Assembly (NCBI GenBank): GCA_044224315.1
Contig: JBGAKR010000004.1
Span: forward strand, 124,001 to 188,000
DNA length: 64,000 bases
DNA from: JAGXTF01 sp044224315
Lineage (GTDB): Bacteria; Bacteroidota; Bacteroidia; NS11-12g; UBA955
Direction: 5' to 3'
The notes beneath the pieces are model-generated. The model searched no databases. It was not told the DNA's origin and worked only from the letters and a program-made list of their open reading frames with translations. Positions within the stretch are counted from its first letter, which is position 1. Every line of letters begins with the position of its first letter. Shown piece after piece: positions 26,097 through 35,500 of this stretch. Position numbers and translations under genes: made by a program.

Positions 26097-26104
26097 TATA
26101 CTTG
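26097..26104 (+). promoter_or_regulatory. -7 box TATACTTG of the symporter gene
   Basis: One mismatch to TAnnTTTG. Seven nt separate it from the ATG at 26112, the same spacing as at other genes here. It overlaps the first codons of a longer reading from 26091, favouring the later start. Confidence 0.4.
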
Positions 26105-26111
26105 CAGTGGA

Positions 26112-27353
26112 ATGAAGATATCGAAAAACCACAAGCTAACGGTATATATACTATGCGGACTGGTGCTGGGTGCCATACTGGGCTATGCGGTATTTAAGGG
26201 GCAGGAACAGGAAGCCAGGCTTGCATTTGCCGGAAAAATAAAAATACTATCCACCATATTTCTACGCCTGGTGCAGATGATTATAGCACCGCTGGTACTG
26301 AGCACACTGATAGCCGGTATAGCCAAAATGGGCGATGGAAAAATTGCAGGGCGCATAGGCCTGAAAAGCATGGGATGGTTTATTAGTGCATCGCTGGTAT
26401 CGCTGTTTTTGGGGCTGGTGCTGGTAAACTTTTTTAAACCCGGCGTAGGTGTAAACCTGGGCGATGTAGACCATGAGGCAGCCAAAGAACTGATAGGCAA
26501 AACGGGCGATTTTTCGCTGGTGAAATTTGTAGAACACGTAATACCCAAAAGCATAATTGAAGCCATGGCCACCAATGAAATTATGCAAGTGGTGGTTTTT
26601 AGCATATTTTTTGGTATCGCCCTGCTCTCATTTGGCGAAAAAGGCAAACCCATTGTAGATTTTATGGACACCGTAGGCCATGTGATGCTGAAAATGGTGG
26701 GCTATGTGATGTGGTTTGCCCCGGTAGGCGTTTTTGGCAGCGTAGCCGCGCTGATAGCCACGCACGGGTTTGACAAAATAAAAGTGTTGGGCACCTATAT
26801 TGGCACCTTTTACATAGGATTAGCCGTGCTATGGGCAGTGCTGCTGGCCGTAGGATTTATAATACTGCGCAAGAGGCTGGTGCACTTGCTGGACCGAATT
26901 ACGGGCCCATTGATGATTGCATTTAGTACCACCAGCAGCGAGGCTGTTTTTCCGAAACTTACTGAAGAGCTGGAAAGATTTGGCTGCAGCCCTAAAGTGG
27001 TATCGTTTAGCCTGCCGCTGGGCTACTCGTTTAACCTGGATGGCAGTATGATGTACATGACCTTTGCCAGCATATTTATTGCCCAGGCTTATAATGTACC
27101 CCTAGACACCATGACCCAGGTAACTATGCTACTGGTACTGATGCTTACCAGCAAAGGCATAGCGGGCGTGCCCAGAGCCAGTTTGGTAGTGGTAACCGCT
27201 ACCTGCAGCATGTTTAATATTCCACCCGAGGGCATAGCGTTAATACTACCGATAGACCATTTTTGTGATATGGGACGCAGCATGACCAATGTGCTGGGAA
27301 ATGCACTGGCCACCAGCGCTGTAAGCAAATGGGAAGGCGAACTGAAACACTAA
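26112..27353 (+). CDS. Dicarboxylate/amino acid:cation symporter (DAACS family)
   Basis: A 413-residue symporter of the GltP/DctA type with eight or so membrane helices and two re-entrant loops. Visible family motifs are FLRLVQMIIAPLVLSTLIAG near residue 50, the HP1 serine-rich stretch AFSTTSSEAVFPKLTEELER, the SFNLDGSMMYMT segment corresponding to NMDGT/NLDGT in TM7, and SKGIAGVPRASLVV of HP2. PIDHFCDMGRSMTNVLGN corresponds to the TM8 Asp/Arg/Asn substrate and cation site (usual DxxRTxxNVxGD). The presence of Arg rather than a neutral residue there suggests acidic substrates. It transports with H+ or Na+ co-ions at the inner membrane. Confidence 0.92.
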   Translation: MKISKNHKLTVYILCGLVLGAILGYAVFKGQEQEARLAFAGKIKILSTIFLRLVQMIIAPLVLSTLIAGIAKMGDGKIAGRIGLKSMGWFISASLVSLFLGLVLVNFFKPGVGVNLGDVDHEAAKELIGKTGDFSLVKFVEHVIPKSIIEAMATNEIMQVVVFSIFFGIALLSFGEKGKPIVDFMDTVGHVMLKMVGYVMWFAPVGVFGSVAALIATHGFDKIKVLGTYIGTFYIGLAVLWAVLLAVGFIILRKRLVHLLDRITGPLMIAFSTTSSEAVFPKLTEELERFGCSPKVVSFSLPLGYSFNLDGSMMYMTFASIFIAQAYNVPLDTMTQVTMLLVLMLTSKGIAGVPRASLVVVTATCSMFNIPPEGIALILPIDHFCDMGRSMTNVLGNALATSAVSKWEGELKH

Positions 27354-27388
27354 ATTGTGCTATTTATTTTTAATTAATTCTCTACACA

Positions 27389-27727
27389 ATGACCGAAGAT
27401 TTTAGTGAAATAAATGTAAGAGATGCCACACCCGAAATGCTGCTAAAAGTAAAGGTGCAGATAGAGAAAGACCTGGCCCTGAGCAGCTTTACTTACAGCA
27501 TAGACCAACCTGATAATTTGCAACAATTGGTGCCTGAATTGCACCAAAAAATTGCAGAATTAAAAGAGAAAAACAGCGCCGATATAATGAAAATTGTGTA
27601 CCGCGTAGACCTTACAGAAAAACAATACAAAAAAGTAGCGGCGATGGAAGGAGATTGGGCGCAAAACATGGCCAAAGCGATAGTTTTGAGAGAGTTTCAG
27701 AAAATTATTATTAGAAGCAAATATTAA
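27389..27727 (+). CDS. Small conserved hypothetical protein
   Basis: A 112-residue acidic-to-neutral cytosolic protein, mostly helical, with no signal or membrane segment. It has INVRDATPEMLLKVKVQIEK, a central ELHQKIAELKEKNSADIMKI helix, and a C-terminal basic helix (IVLREFQKIIIRSKY). I do not recognise a characterised domain. It lies 35 nt after the symporter gene and may be co-transcribed. An intergenic repeat arm begins directly after its stop codon. Confidence 0.6.
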   Translation: MTEDFSEINVRDATPEMLLKVKVQIEKDLALSSFTYSIDQPDNLQQLVPELHQKIAELKEKNSADIMKIVYRVDLTEKQYKKVAAMEGDWAQNMAKAIVLREFQKIIIRSKY

Positions 27728-27729
27728 TG

Positions 27730-28073
27730 CAGAATGCAAAATGTAAAATGTAAAATGTAAAATGTAGAATGCAAAATTTGACAGCCAGTTGCCTCCCTTT
27801 TCTATTTTAGGGTAAACTTAATATTTTGAATGATTGCAGGCTTCCTCGTGACTAAGGTATAATCTGAGTTACTTCATTTTTTATTCTAAACGCATTTTCA
27901 CTTATTCGAAATTTAGGATTGGATGAGGGATGCGCTGTGCTTCTGCCATTTTAAATGCCTAGAAAAAGCCTGCTATAATTTTCTGCATCAGCTGAGAGGT
28001 GTACTTTGCTCTACTAATTCAAACACAGCAGATAACGCCGGCTGCTATATTCTACATTTTGCATTCTACATTC
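27730..28073. repeat. 344-bp intergenic element with inverted microsatellite arms
   Basis: The left arm (27730-27777) is a 7-nt periodic AATGTAA tract. The inner end is GACAGCC (27780-27786). The right inner end is GGCTGCTAT at 28040-28048, and the right arm is 28049-28073. A perfect 17-bp inverted repeat, AATGTAGAATGCAAAAT, lies at 27761-27777 and 28056-28072. The core (27787-28039) has no open frame or motif I recognise. The left arm starts right after the stop of the 27389 gene. Except for the last 52 nt before 28126, this element fills the gap 27728-28125. Confidence 0.75.
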
Positions 28074-28125
28074 AACTTAAGTGAAAGTTGGATAATATTC
28101 CCTTAATCCCGATATTTGCCACTGA

Positions 28126-28677
28126 ATGGAACTGAAAGACATTGTATCGGTAGCCGGAATGCCCGGATTGCACAAGGTAATTGGACGTAACAAAAACGGA
28201 TTAATCGTAGAAACCATAGGCGAAAACGGCAAAAAATTTGCCACCAACCTGCGCCAAAAGGTAAGTGTATTGGCAGATATAGCCATATTTACCAATGATG
28301 GTGAGTGCAAATTGTGGGAAGCCATTAAAAACATTCGCGCCAAAGAAGATGCAGGTACCTCCATCCCCACCGGCAAATCTGCTGATGCAGAAATTAAAGA
28401 AGCCATGAAGTTTGCAGTGCCCGATTTTGATGCAGAAAAAGTGTATATCAGCGACATGAAAAAACTGTTTTCATGGTATGCCATGCTGCGTCCGGTGCTT
28501 GATTTTGAAAAACTGGGTGTTGAAGAAACCGAAGAAAATGCCGAGGGAGAAAAAGTAGTGGTAGACAATGCCGCTAAAAATGCCAAAGCTGCACCCAAAC
28601 AAATAAAAACCGCAGCTCCCAAAACCCAGGGCGGAGCCAAAAGCAAAACCACCACACCCCGTAAGATGGGATCCTGA
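28126..28677 (+). CDS. DUF5606 domain protein
   Basis: 183 residues. The N-terminal 130 residues match the Bacteroidota DUF5606 pattern: MELKDIVSVAGMPGLHKVIG, NGLIVETIGENGKKFATNL, SVLADIAIFTNDGECKLWEA, and an end at KKLFSWYAMLRPVLDFE. The C-terminal 50 residues are a low-complexity Lys/Ala/Pro/Thr tail. Function unknown; the start resembles a small SH3- or Tudor-like barrel by eye only. A near-consensus GATATTTG box lies about 8 nt before the ATG. The stop codon lies inside the left arm of the repeat element at 28676. Confidence 0.85.
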   Translation: MELKDIVSVAGMPGLHKVIGRNKNGLIVETIGENGKKFATNLRQKVSVLADIAIFTNDGECKLWEAIKNIRAKEDAGTSIPTGKSADAEIKEAMKFAVPDFDAEKVYISDMKKLFSWYAMLRPVLDFEKLGVEETEENAEGEKVVVDNAAKNAKAAPKQIKTAAPKTQGGAKSKTTTPRKMGS

Positions 28678-28976
28678 TAGGGAATAGCTGATAGGGAATA
28701 GGGAATAGCGGCAGCAGCCATTTGCGGTTTACAGAATTTACAGCCTAGGTAGGCTCACGGGAATTACCTGGAATTTATACTACAGTAGAGATTTAAGGCC
28801 GCTTTCGCGGTTTTTGGGACAGACTTCCTTGCGTCAGTCTGGCTTTAGGTATTATCCACTCACTAATACGCTAGGATTCAATCTGACTTTGACAAGTCTG
28901 GCTGTTGCATACTACATCCTCCATTCTCCATTTTACATTCTCCATTTTACATTCCACATTCTACTCCCACCCTCCC
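28676..28976. repeat. About 300-bp intergenic element with inverted microsatellite arms
   Basis: The left arm is of GGGAATAG 8-mers (28676-28708) ending in GCGGCAGCAGCC (28708-28719). The right inner end is GGCTGTTGC (28900-28908), and the right arm is of CATTCTCCATTTTA-type units (28909-28976). A small AGCCTA-GG-TAGGCT hairpin is at 28742-28755. The left arm overlaps the TGA of the DUF5606 gene. The same design occurs at 12441-12620 and 27730-28073. It fills most of the gap 28678-29058; I see no gene in it. Confidence 0.65.
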
Positions 28977-29058
28977 TCTTCGGTCGGGTATCCCTTACCC
29001 CTATAAATAATATGGTATAAAAGGCCTTTATTTGTAATTGAAAATAATCAAATTAAAA

Positions 29059-30753
29059 ATGCGTAAATACCTGGCCCAAGACTTGAAAATCAATACCAAA
29101 GATGATTTAATTCCGTACTATGAAAATTTATTGAACCGTGAAATAAATTCGGTAGATGGATTTAAAAGTTTTTTGGCGGATGTAAGTGAATTGGAGAGTG
29201 TAATTAGCGAGGATATGGCCTGGCGATATATTCGCATGACCTGCGATACTTTGAACAAAGAATATGAAGCGGCCTATTTAAATTTTGTGCAGGAAATACA
29301 GCCCCATTTGTCGCCCCTGGACGATCAGTTGAACCGCAAAATTCTGGAATCGCCCTATATTTCAGAGCTTGAAAACGACGAAGCCTATCGCATTTATTTC
29401 AGAAGTTTAAAAGGTGCGGTAGAAATTTTCAGGGAAGCCAATATTCCGCTGCAGGCAGAATTGCAAAGCCTTGCACAGGAATACAGTGCAATACAAGGAG
29501 CCCTGGAAATTGAATACAATGGCAAGGATTATACCATGCAGCAAGCGGGTAATTTTTTATTGCAAACCGACAGGAAAGTGCGCGAGGAAGTATGGGTAAA
29601 AATGAATGCCCAGCGCATGAAAGACACCGAAAAACTGGAAGATTTATACGATAAAATGATTGCCAAAAGGCATGAGGTTGCCGTAAATGCCGGTTTTAAA
29701 AATTACCGCGATTATACCTTTAAAGCCCTGGGCCGATATGATTATACCGCTGAGGATTGTTTTCAGTTTCACAATGCCATAGAAAAAAATGTAGTGCCTT
29801 TATTGCGCCATCAGTTTGCACGCCGCAAAGAGTTGATGCAATTAGATACCCTGAAACCCTGGGATGCCGGTGTGGATCCCTTGGGACGTGAACCCTTAAA
29901 ACCATTTGAGGGTGGAGAAGATTTATTAAATAAATCGCTGATTTGTTTGCAACAAACCGATGCATTTTTTGGGGAATGTTTGCAAACCATGAAACAGCGC
30001 CAGTTGCTGGATTTGGAGAGCCGCAAAGGCAAAGCCCCCGGTGGATATAATTATCCATTGGCAGAAAGCAATGTGCCCTTTATATTTATGAATGCCAGCG
30101 GCAATATGCGCGATGTAGAAACACTGGTACATGAGGCCGGACATGCAGTACACAGCTTTTTAATGGCGCCTTTACAATTAAATGCATTTAAAAATACCCC
30201 CAGCGAAGTAGCAGAATTGGCCAGTATGAGCATGGAATTAATTACCATGGATGCCTGGGATATTTATTTTAATAATAAAGAACTTACCAACCGCGCAAAA
30301 CTGGAGCAACTGGAAGGTGTAGTTACCACCCTGCCCTGGATTGCTACCGTAGATGCATTTCAGCACTGGGTATATGAAAACCCAACACATACCCGCGAAG
30401 AAAGGGCCAATAAATGGTTGGAATTAAACCAGCGTTTTGGTTCGGGCATGATAGATTATACCGGCTATGAAGATGCGATTAAATACAGCTGGCATAAGCA
30501 ATTGCATATATTCGAAATTCCATTTTATTATATCGAATATGGTTTTGCCCAATTGGGTGCAATTGGCATGTGGAAATTGTATGCCGAAAACCGCGAAAAC
30601 GGCCTTGCACACTACAAAAAAGCATTAACCAAAGGTTATACCGTAACAATACCAGAGGTATTTAAAACAGCAGGTTTGCAATTCGATTTTTCATCGGAAT
30701 ATGTGAAATCATTGTTTGATTTTGTAAATCAAAATATCCAATCGCTGGAATGA
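29059..30753 (+). CDS. M3 family oligoendopeptidase (PepF-like)
   Basis: A 564-residue zinc metallopeptidase without a signal peptide. The HExxH zinc site reads VHEAGHAVHSFL at about residues 356-367; the third ligand Glu comes later in SEVAELASMSMELITMD. FGSGMIDYTGYEDAIKYSWHKQLHIF followed by YIEYGFAQLGAIGMW is the C-terminal M3 signature with Tyr and His residues that bind substrate. It degrades short cytosolic oligopeptides. The ATG at 29059 was chosen over a TTG 21 nt upstream because the protein then begins MRKYLAQDLKI. It overlaps the next gene by 4 nt (ATGA). Confidence 0.9.
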   Translation: MRKYLAQDLKINTKDDLIPYYENLLNREINSVDGFKSFLADVSELESVISEDMAWRYIRMTCDTLNKEYEAAYLNFVQEIQPHLSPLDDQLNRKILESPYISELENDEAYRIYFRSLKGAVEIFREANIPLQAELQSLAQEYSAIQGALEIEYNGKDYTMQQAGNFLLQTDRKVREEVWVKMNAQRMKDTEKLEDLYDKMIAKRHEVAVNAGFKNYRDYTFKALGRYDYTAEDCFQFHNAIEKNVVPLLRHQFARRKELMQLDTLKPWDAGVDPLGREPLKPFEGGEDLLNKSLICLQQTDAFFGECLQTMKQRQLLDLESRKGKAPGGYNYPLAESNVPFIFMNASGNMRDVETLVHEAGHAVHSFLMAPLQLNAFKNTPSEVAELASMSMELITMDAWDIYFNNKELTNRAKLEQLEGVVTTLPWIATVDAFQHWVYENPTHTREERANKWLELNQRFGSGMIDYTGYEDAIKYSWHKQLHIFEIPFYYIEYGFAQLGAIGMWKLYAENRENGLAHYKKALTKGYTVTIPEVFKTAGLQFDFSSEYVKSLFDFVNQNIQSLE

Positions 30754-31877
30754 AAAAAACAAACCGGTTACTGACAAATCCGGTGTTGGTAATTCCGGTT
30801 GCAATATTTATTCTAGCCAGACTTTTTGCATTTTTTATTGCCTGGTATTATTGTACCGACGAGCCCGGTGTAAGCTGCTGGATGCGTTGGGACAGTGCCC
30901 TGTATTTGCAAATTGCCGAACGCGGGCATGACCTTTTTCATTGCACACCCGGACTTGGGGATGCCGATAAATGGTGTGGCAATGCGGGTTGGGCACCCCT
31001 TTATCCCTGGTTGATCCGATTGGTATCGTACATCGGAATTTCACCCCAGTGGTCGGCTTATTTATTATCCGCTTTTTTCTTTTTATTGTATTTATTGTTT
31101 GTAGGAAAAATTGCCCAAATAAACAATTTTAAAATTGAAAATTGGATAATAGTAGCAATTGCAGCTTTTTGTCCTGGGAGTATTTATTTTCATGCTATTT
31201 TTCCACTGTCATTAGCCGCTTGCTGCATGGCAATATTGATTTATCAATTGCAAAAAGAAAAATATTTATACGCCGGAATTGCCGGATATTTTGGGGTAAT
31301 GAGCTATGGCATTGGCTTCTTTTTACTTGCTGCTGCCGGCATTTTTTCGGTAGTTTTGTTTTTTAAAGACCGTAAAAAAATGCTCCCATTTTCGATTCAA
31401 ACATTGGGAACTTCACTGGCCGGATTGCTTACCCTATTTGGGTATGACCAATGGAAAACGGGTCATTGGAATGCCATGTTTTTAATCCAGGAAAAATACG
31501 GGCATTCGCTAAATAGTCCGCTAAAAATGTTGGGCATTCATTTGCAATTATTGCAGGAAAGCAAGGGGATGATGGTATGGGTAGAAATACAAAATTTGGT
31601 GGTACTGGCAGTGGTATTGTTCATCGCATTTTGGATGATACGAAGCAAAAGCCTTGGGCCTATGCGCTTTTTTTACGCTTTTTACCTGTTCTTTTTCTGG
31701 TTTTTACCCTACAGTGCCAGCTCGCATGTAGCCTTGTACCGAAACGCTGCCATGCTGGGCCCAGGCTACGCCGCCCCTGCAAAACTTCCCTTATGGTTAT
31801 TGGCGATTCTATTGGCCGTGTTTATACTACTAAGCATCCCCATGGGGCAGTTGTTTATACAGGGAGCCATTGTATAG
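30750..31877 (+). CDS. GT-C/PIG-V-like membrane mannosyltransferase
   Basis: A 375-residue polytopic protein with about 9-10 membrane helices. The first luminal-type loop contains MRWDSALYLQIAERGHDLF, matching the RxDSxxYxxIAxxGY motif of PIG-V-like GT-C mannosyltransferases, whose Asp is catalytic. It is followed by WAPLYPWLIRLVSYIG. Such bacterial homologues probably transfer a hexose from a polyprenyl-phosphate donor; acceptor unknown. ATGA overlap with the M3 peptidase gene indicates coupled translation, although no functional link is evident. Confidence 0.68.
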   Translation: MKKTNRLLTNPVLVIPVAIFILARLFAFFIAWYYCTDEPGVSCWMRWDSALYLQIAERGHDLFHCTPGLGDADKWCGNAGWAPLYPWLIRLVSYIGISPQWSAYLLSAFFFLLYLLFVGKIAQINNFKIENWIIVAIAAFCPGSIYFHAIFPLSLAACCMAILIYQLQKEKYLYAGIAGYFGVMSYGIGFFLLAAAGIFSVVLFFKDRKKMLPFSIQTLGTSLAGLLTLFGYDQWKTGHWNAMFLIQEKYGHSLNSPLKMLGIHLQLLQESKGMMVWVEIQNLVVLAVVLFIAFWMIRSKSLGPMRFFYAFYLFFFWFLPYSASSHVALYRNAAMLGPGYAAPAKLPLWLLAILLAVFILLSIPMGQLFIQGAIV

Positions 31878-31930
31878 CAGGCATTTTCACACTTTTTGTT
31901 CGATTTTTTTCGCAATTCACGTAAATATGT

Positions 31931-31938
31931 TACATTTG
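31931..31938 (+). promoter_or_regulatory. -7 box TACATTTG of the tRNA-Ser gene
   Basis: Exact TAnnTTTG, 47 nt before the mature tRNA 5' end. Confidence 0.55.
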
Positions 31939-31985
31939 CACCTCCAAAAACGACCCTGATTCTGCAAAGAATCGTCAAAATCTAA

Positions 31986-32073
<88 letters not shown>

Positions 32074-32083
32074 ACCCACACTG

Positions 32084-32108
32084 AACCTCGCCTATGGCGA
32101 GGTTTTTT
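32084..32108 (+). terminator. Intrinsic terminator of tRNA-Ser
   Basis: AACCTCGCC (32084-32092), loop TAT, GGCGAGGTT (32096-32104), with a run of six Ts (32103-32108). Confidence 0.9.
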
Positions 32109-32175
32109 ATTTCCCCACCCACAAGTCTGCCTCATCCCGTAGGGTGAGGCAAGTGCAGTGGGATGGGAAATAAAA

Positions 32176-32424
32176 GCGGTTGGTCACAAGACACAACCGC
32201 AGGAATGGATACAGATTCAGTGTGGGTTGTAGCCTCCCCCTCAGGGATCATGAGGAACGAGTAATCCCCACGTAGCAGATATCGGTTGGTCTGAAGACAC
32301 AACCGCAGGAGGCCGGTGACGCATTTGATTTGATTCCAGTTGTAGCCTCCCCCCTCAGGGATTATGAGGAACGAATAATCCCCAAGTAGCAGATAGCGGT
32401 TGGTCTGAGGACACAACCGCAGGA
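32176..32424 (+). repeat. Tandem array of about 110-bp units with two hairpins each
   Basis: Three copies of GCGGTTG-(11 nt)-CAACCGC start at 32176, 32282 (first G replaced) and 32396. The two spacers share a second module, TGTAGCCTCCCC...CTCAGGGAT, with inverted repeat GGGATTAT-GAGGAACGA-ATAATCCC (one base changed in the first spacer) and a CAGATA lead into the next copy. The segment lies in the 463-bp gap between the tRNA terminator and the giant surface-protein gene. The reverse-strand open frame across it only reflects the repeats. Confidence 0.85.
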
Positions 32425-32571
32425 ATGCATACATTATAAACTGACCGCCTCCTTGTACAACCATATCCAACTATTCATCGTCTTATTGACAACCCTTGGT
32501 ACTTAAAACCACTTGCTTTGCTGAACTTAAATCACCAATTCAAAACTCAAAATACAACCCTTCAAAGGATT

Positions 32572-35500
32572 ATGGTTTTTTTACAAAAAAAATCCAGCCC
32601 ATTTAGGAGGCATAGCAGCCGGTATTGTGCGCTGCTAATATTGCTTGGAATTAATTCGTTCAATTTCATACATGCGCAAAATATTCGCAGATCCTTATCT
32701 AATGTAAACTCAAATTTTGATTGCGGCATGGTAAAAATGGCCAGTACCTATAATCAATTGTATGTATTTGGATATGGAGGAAGTAACCTGGAATTTGTGT
32801 ACAACCAGATTACCCCAACCCGGGGCAGTCACCAATTATTTGTAGCCAAATACAATGATACCGGGTTATTTATAAAAGCCAAAACCCTGGGAGGAACAGG
32901 GGCCAATATGAATGGAATGGCTACACATTTCGGAACAAATCTGAGTAGTTATTGTGGCATATATTCAGGTAATTATTACGAAAATAATACCCGTTTTTCG
33001 GCAGCCGGAAACAAGGGCATGTTTGTTGTAACTCTTGATTCGGCGCTAAATACCGCCTGGCGTACTTTTATTTATGCCAACGAAAAGTTTCATTGCAATT
33101 TGCTTTGCCCTGATGGAAAAGGCAATTTATTGGCTGCCGGTTTTTTCTCGGATAGTTTGAGGGCCGGAAGCTTTAATTTCACTTCAACACGCCAATTTGC
33201 GGGTATCAAAAACAAGGACATTTTTTTATTAAAAATAAACAGTATAGGCAATATTATCGGAGCGCAGACTTTTGGCGGATTTGGCAATGACTACCCTACT
33301 GCCCTCACTGCAGATATAAATGGCACTGCCATTCTGGGCGCCATCATCAGCGATACCGTGCAACTGGGTGATTACACATACAACCAACAAAGTCATTCGA
33401 AATGCATTGTATTCAAAACTAATTTGCAAGGTCATACAAGTTGGGTTACCTCATTTAGTGGTATGACCGCCAGTGTACCTGAAATAAAATACAGCAGTAA
33501 AAATACTTTGTATTGTGCATTAAATTTCAAATCGGTTATGTATGTGAAATCAGGTTTTGTGGTAACGAAACTGAATACCGGAGGCGAATACAATCAATTT
33601 GGAATTTTAGAAATAGATACATTCGGGAAATTAAAAAACTACGTTTGTGAAGGTTCCGATAACCCCTGTTCAATTACCGGACTACAGCTGGATAATGCCG
33701 ACAACCCATATATTTGTGGCGAATTTGAATGTACATTTACCGGATTTAATAAATTAAATAAAAGCTGGAGTTTTAAAAATACCGGTTTTGGCGATGTATT
33801 TACTGCCGCCTACAAAGCCGATTTGAGCCGTGTTTATCAGCGTCAGCAAGGCGGAGTAAATTACGATTGTGCCTCGCATTTAATTTTATGGAATGCCAAA
33901 CCCACCATTTGCGGGTATTACAAATTCAATTATCACCTTAATGCCGACTCAAATGTAAAAATCACGTACAACGGTGAAGGTTATGCCCAGCAGTTTGACT
34001 ATTACATGGGTTATTCTCCGGGTCCCAACCAAAAATTAGCAGGTTTGTATACAAATTGGATAAACACTACCTGCGGTTTTTTTACCGATATCGTAGACAA
34101 TAAATCCAGGATAAAAAACAATTATTTAAATACATATATAAAAACAAAACCCGCAGCTGAAAAACTTATCTGGGACCATGAATTATATGGCAGATCCTCA
34201 ACGGGTTGTGGATCATCTTACCTGAGGTTTCATTGGTTTGCACAACAATCCAATAGTTATCCATTTGGAATGAATTTACAGTACAAATTAAATGGCACTT
34301 CTTATGATTATTATGGAATTCAAAATTACAGATACACAACCACCACCTTTCATACCCTGATTGTAAATAGCGAAGACCGTTGCTATATAGATACCATTAA
34401 TTACAACCACATTATCATGGCGCAGGATTATGTTAGAATCAACTATGATAAAACCAAATACCCCAATTATATTGTCCTTTGTAAAAATGATTCGGTATGC
34501 CTTACTGCAAGCAATACTAAAGGATTAAAATACTTATGGCAGGTAAACGAAATGGGATATAGATTGGACACCGGCAACATGTATAACCCTGAAAAAAAAT
34601 GGGTATATGCAGTAACTAGAACTGATACCTTTTATTCCTCCACCATTTGTATTAAGAAAAAATCTGTAGTGAATTTACTTGTAGAGCCAAACTCCATTTG
34701 CCTGGATGCTGCATCGGTTTACATAGACAAAGATGGGCTGGGTGCAGATGATTCACTGTTGTATTTTTTCAACGATACAAACAGCTATTTCTGTAAAGGG
34801 CAAAATACCCCTCGTGCTGAATTCAAAATCAGGGTGCTGGACAAAAAAACGGGATATTACCGGTATCCCAATATTTACACAAATGTAAAAATCAATGGAA
34901 AAAATTATGCCCCCAACTATCAAACCGATTTTAATGTACCCATACCAGATACCGGACAAATTAGCGTTGCAGGTACAGCCCAATTGGGTTGTGAGGTTTA
35001 CAACTTTTCAGTGAGTCGTAGAATTCACTTAAGAAAACCCAAAATTTCGGTTAACGGAAACCTAAGCAACTGCCATACAGGTGATCAGATTTTTACAGCA
35101 GATTCGGGCTTTCTAAAATACAACTGGTATGCGTTTGGCCTGCCGGATACCCCAACCATTACTTATTTAAAACCCTGGAAAATTCGCGTAGTAGGAAGCA
35201 TGCAAAATATAAATGTATTTGCCTATGCCGACACCACCGACAATCAAACTTGCTATGTTTCAGCCTATAAAAATGTATCTATCACCCCCACTTTGGGAAT
35301 TACCTCTTCGCTAGTCCCGGCCCAGCTGTGCCCATCAACGCAGATTACCCTTACTGCGGGCAAAGCAAAAAACTATGAATGGTTTCCTGGAGGTGAAACT
35401 ACCCAAAGCATACAAACCAATGAGCCCGGTATTTATTATTGCAAAATAAAAGATACCAGCGATTGTGAATTTGTAAGCAATAAAATTAATGTATCCGGTT

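Noticed and set aside
28077..28721. 214-codon open frame on the minus strand
   Set aside because: Antisense to the DUF5606 gene, Ser/Ala/Pro-rich, with no recognisable domain and no start signal; it also runs into a repeat arm.
32176..32424. CRISPR array
   Set aside because: Repeats start about 106-114 bp apart, the intervening sequences are themselves repeated, there are only three copies and no cas genes are nearby.
32132..32470. 112-codon minus-strand frame between the tRNA and the giant gene
   Set aside because: The protein simply repeats one peptide twice because the DNA is a tandem array; no evidence for a gene.
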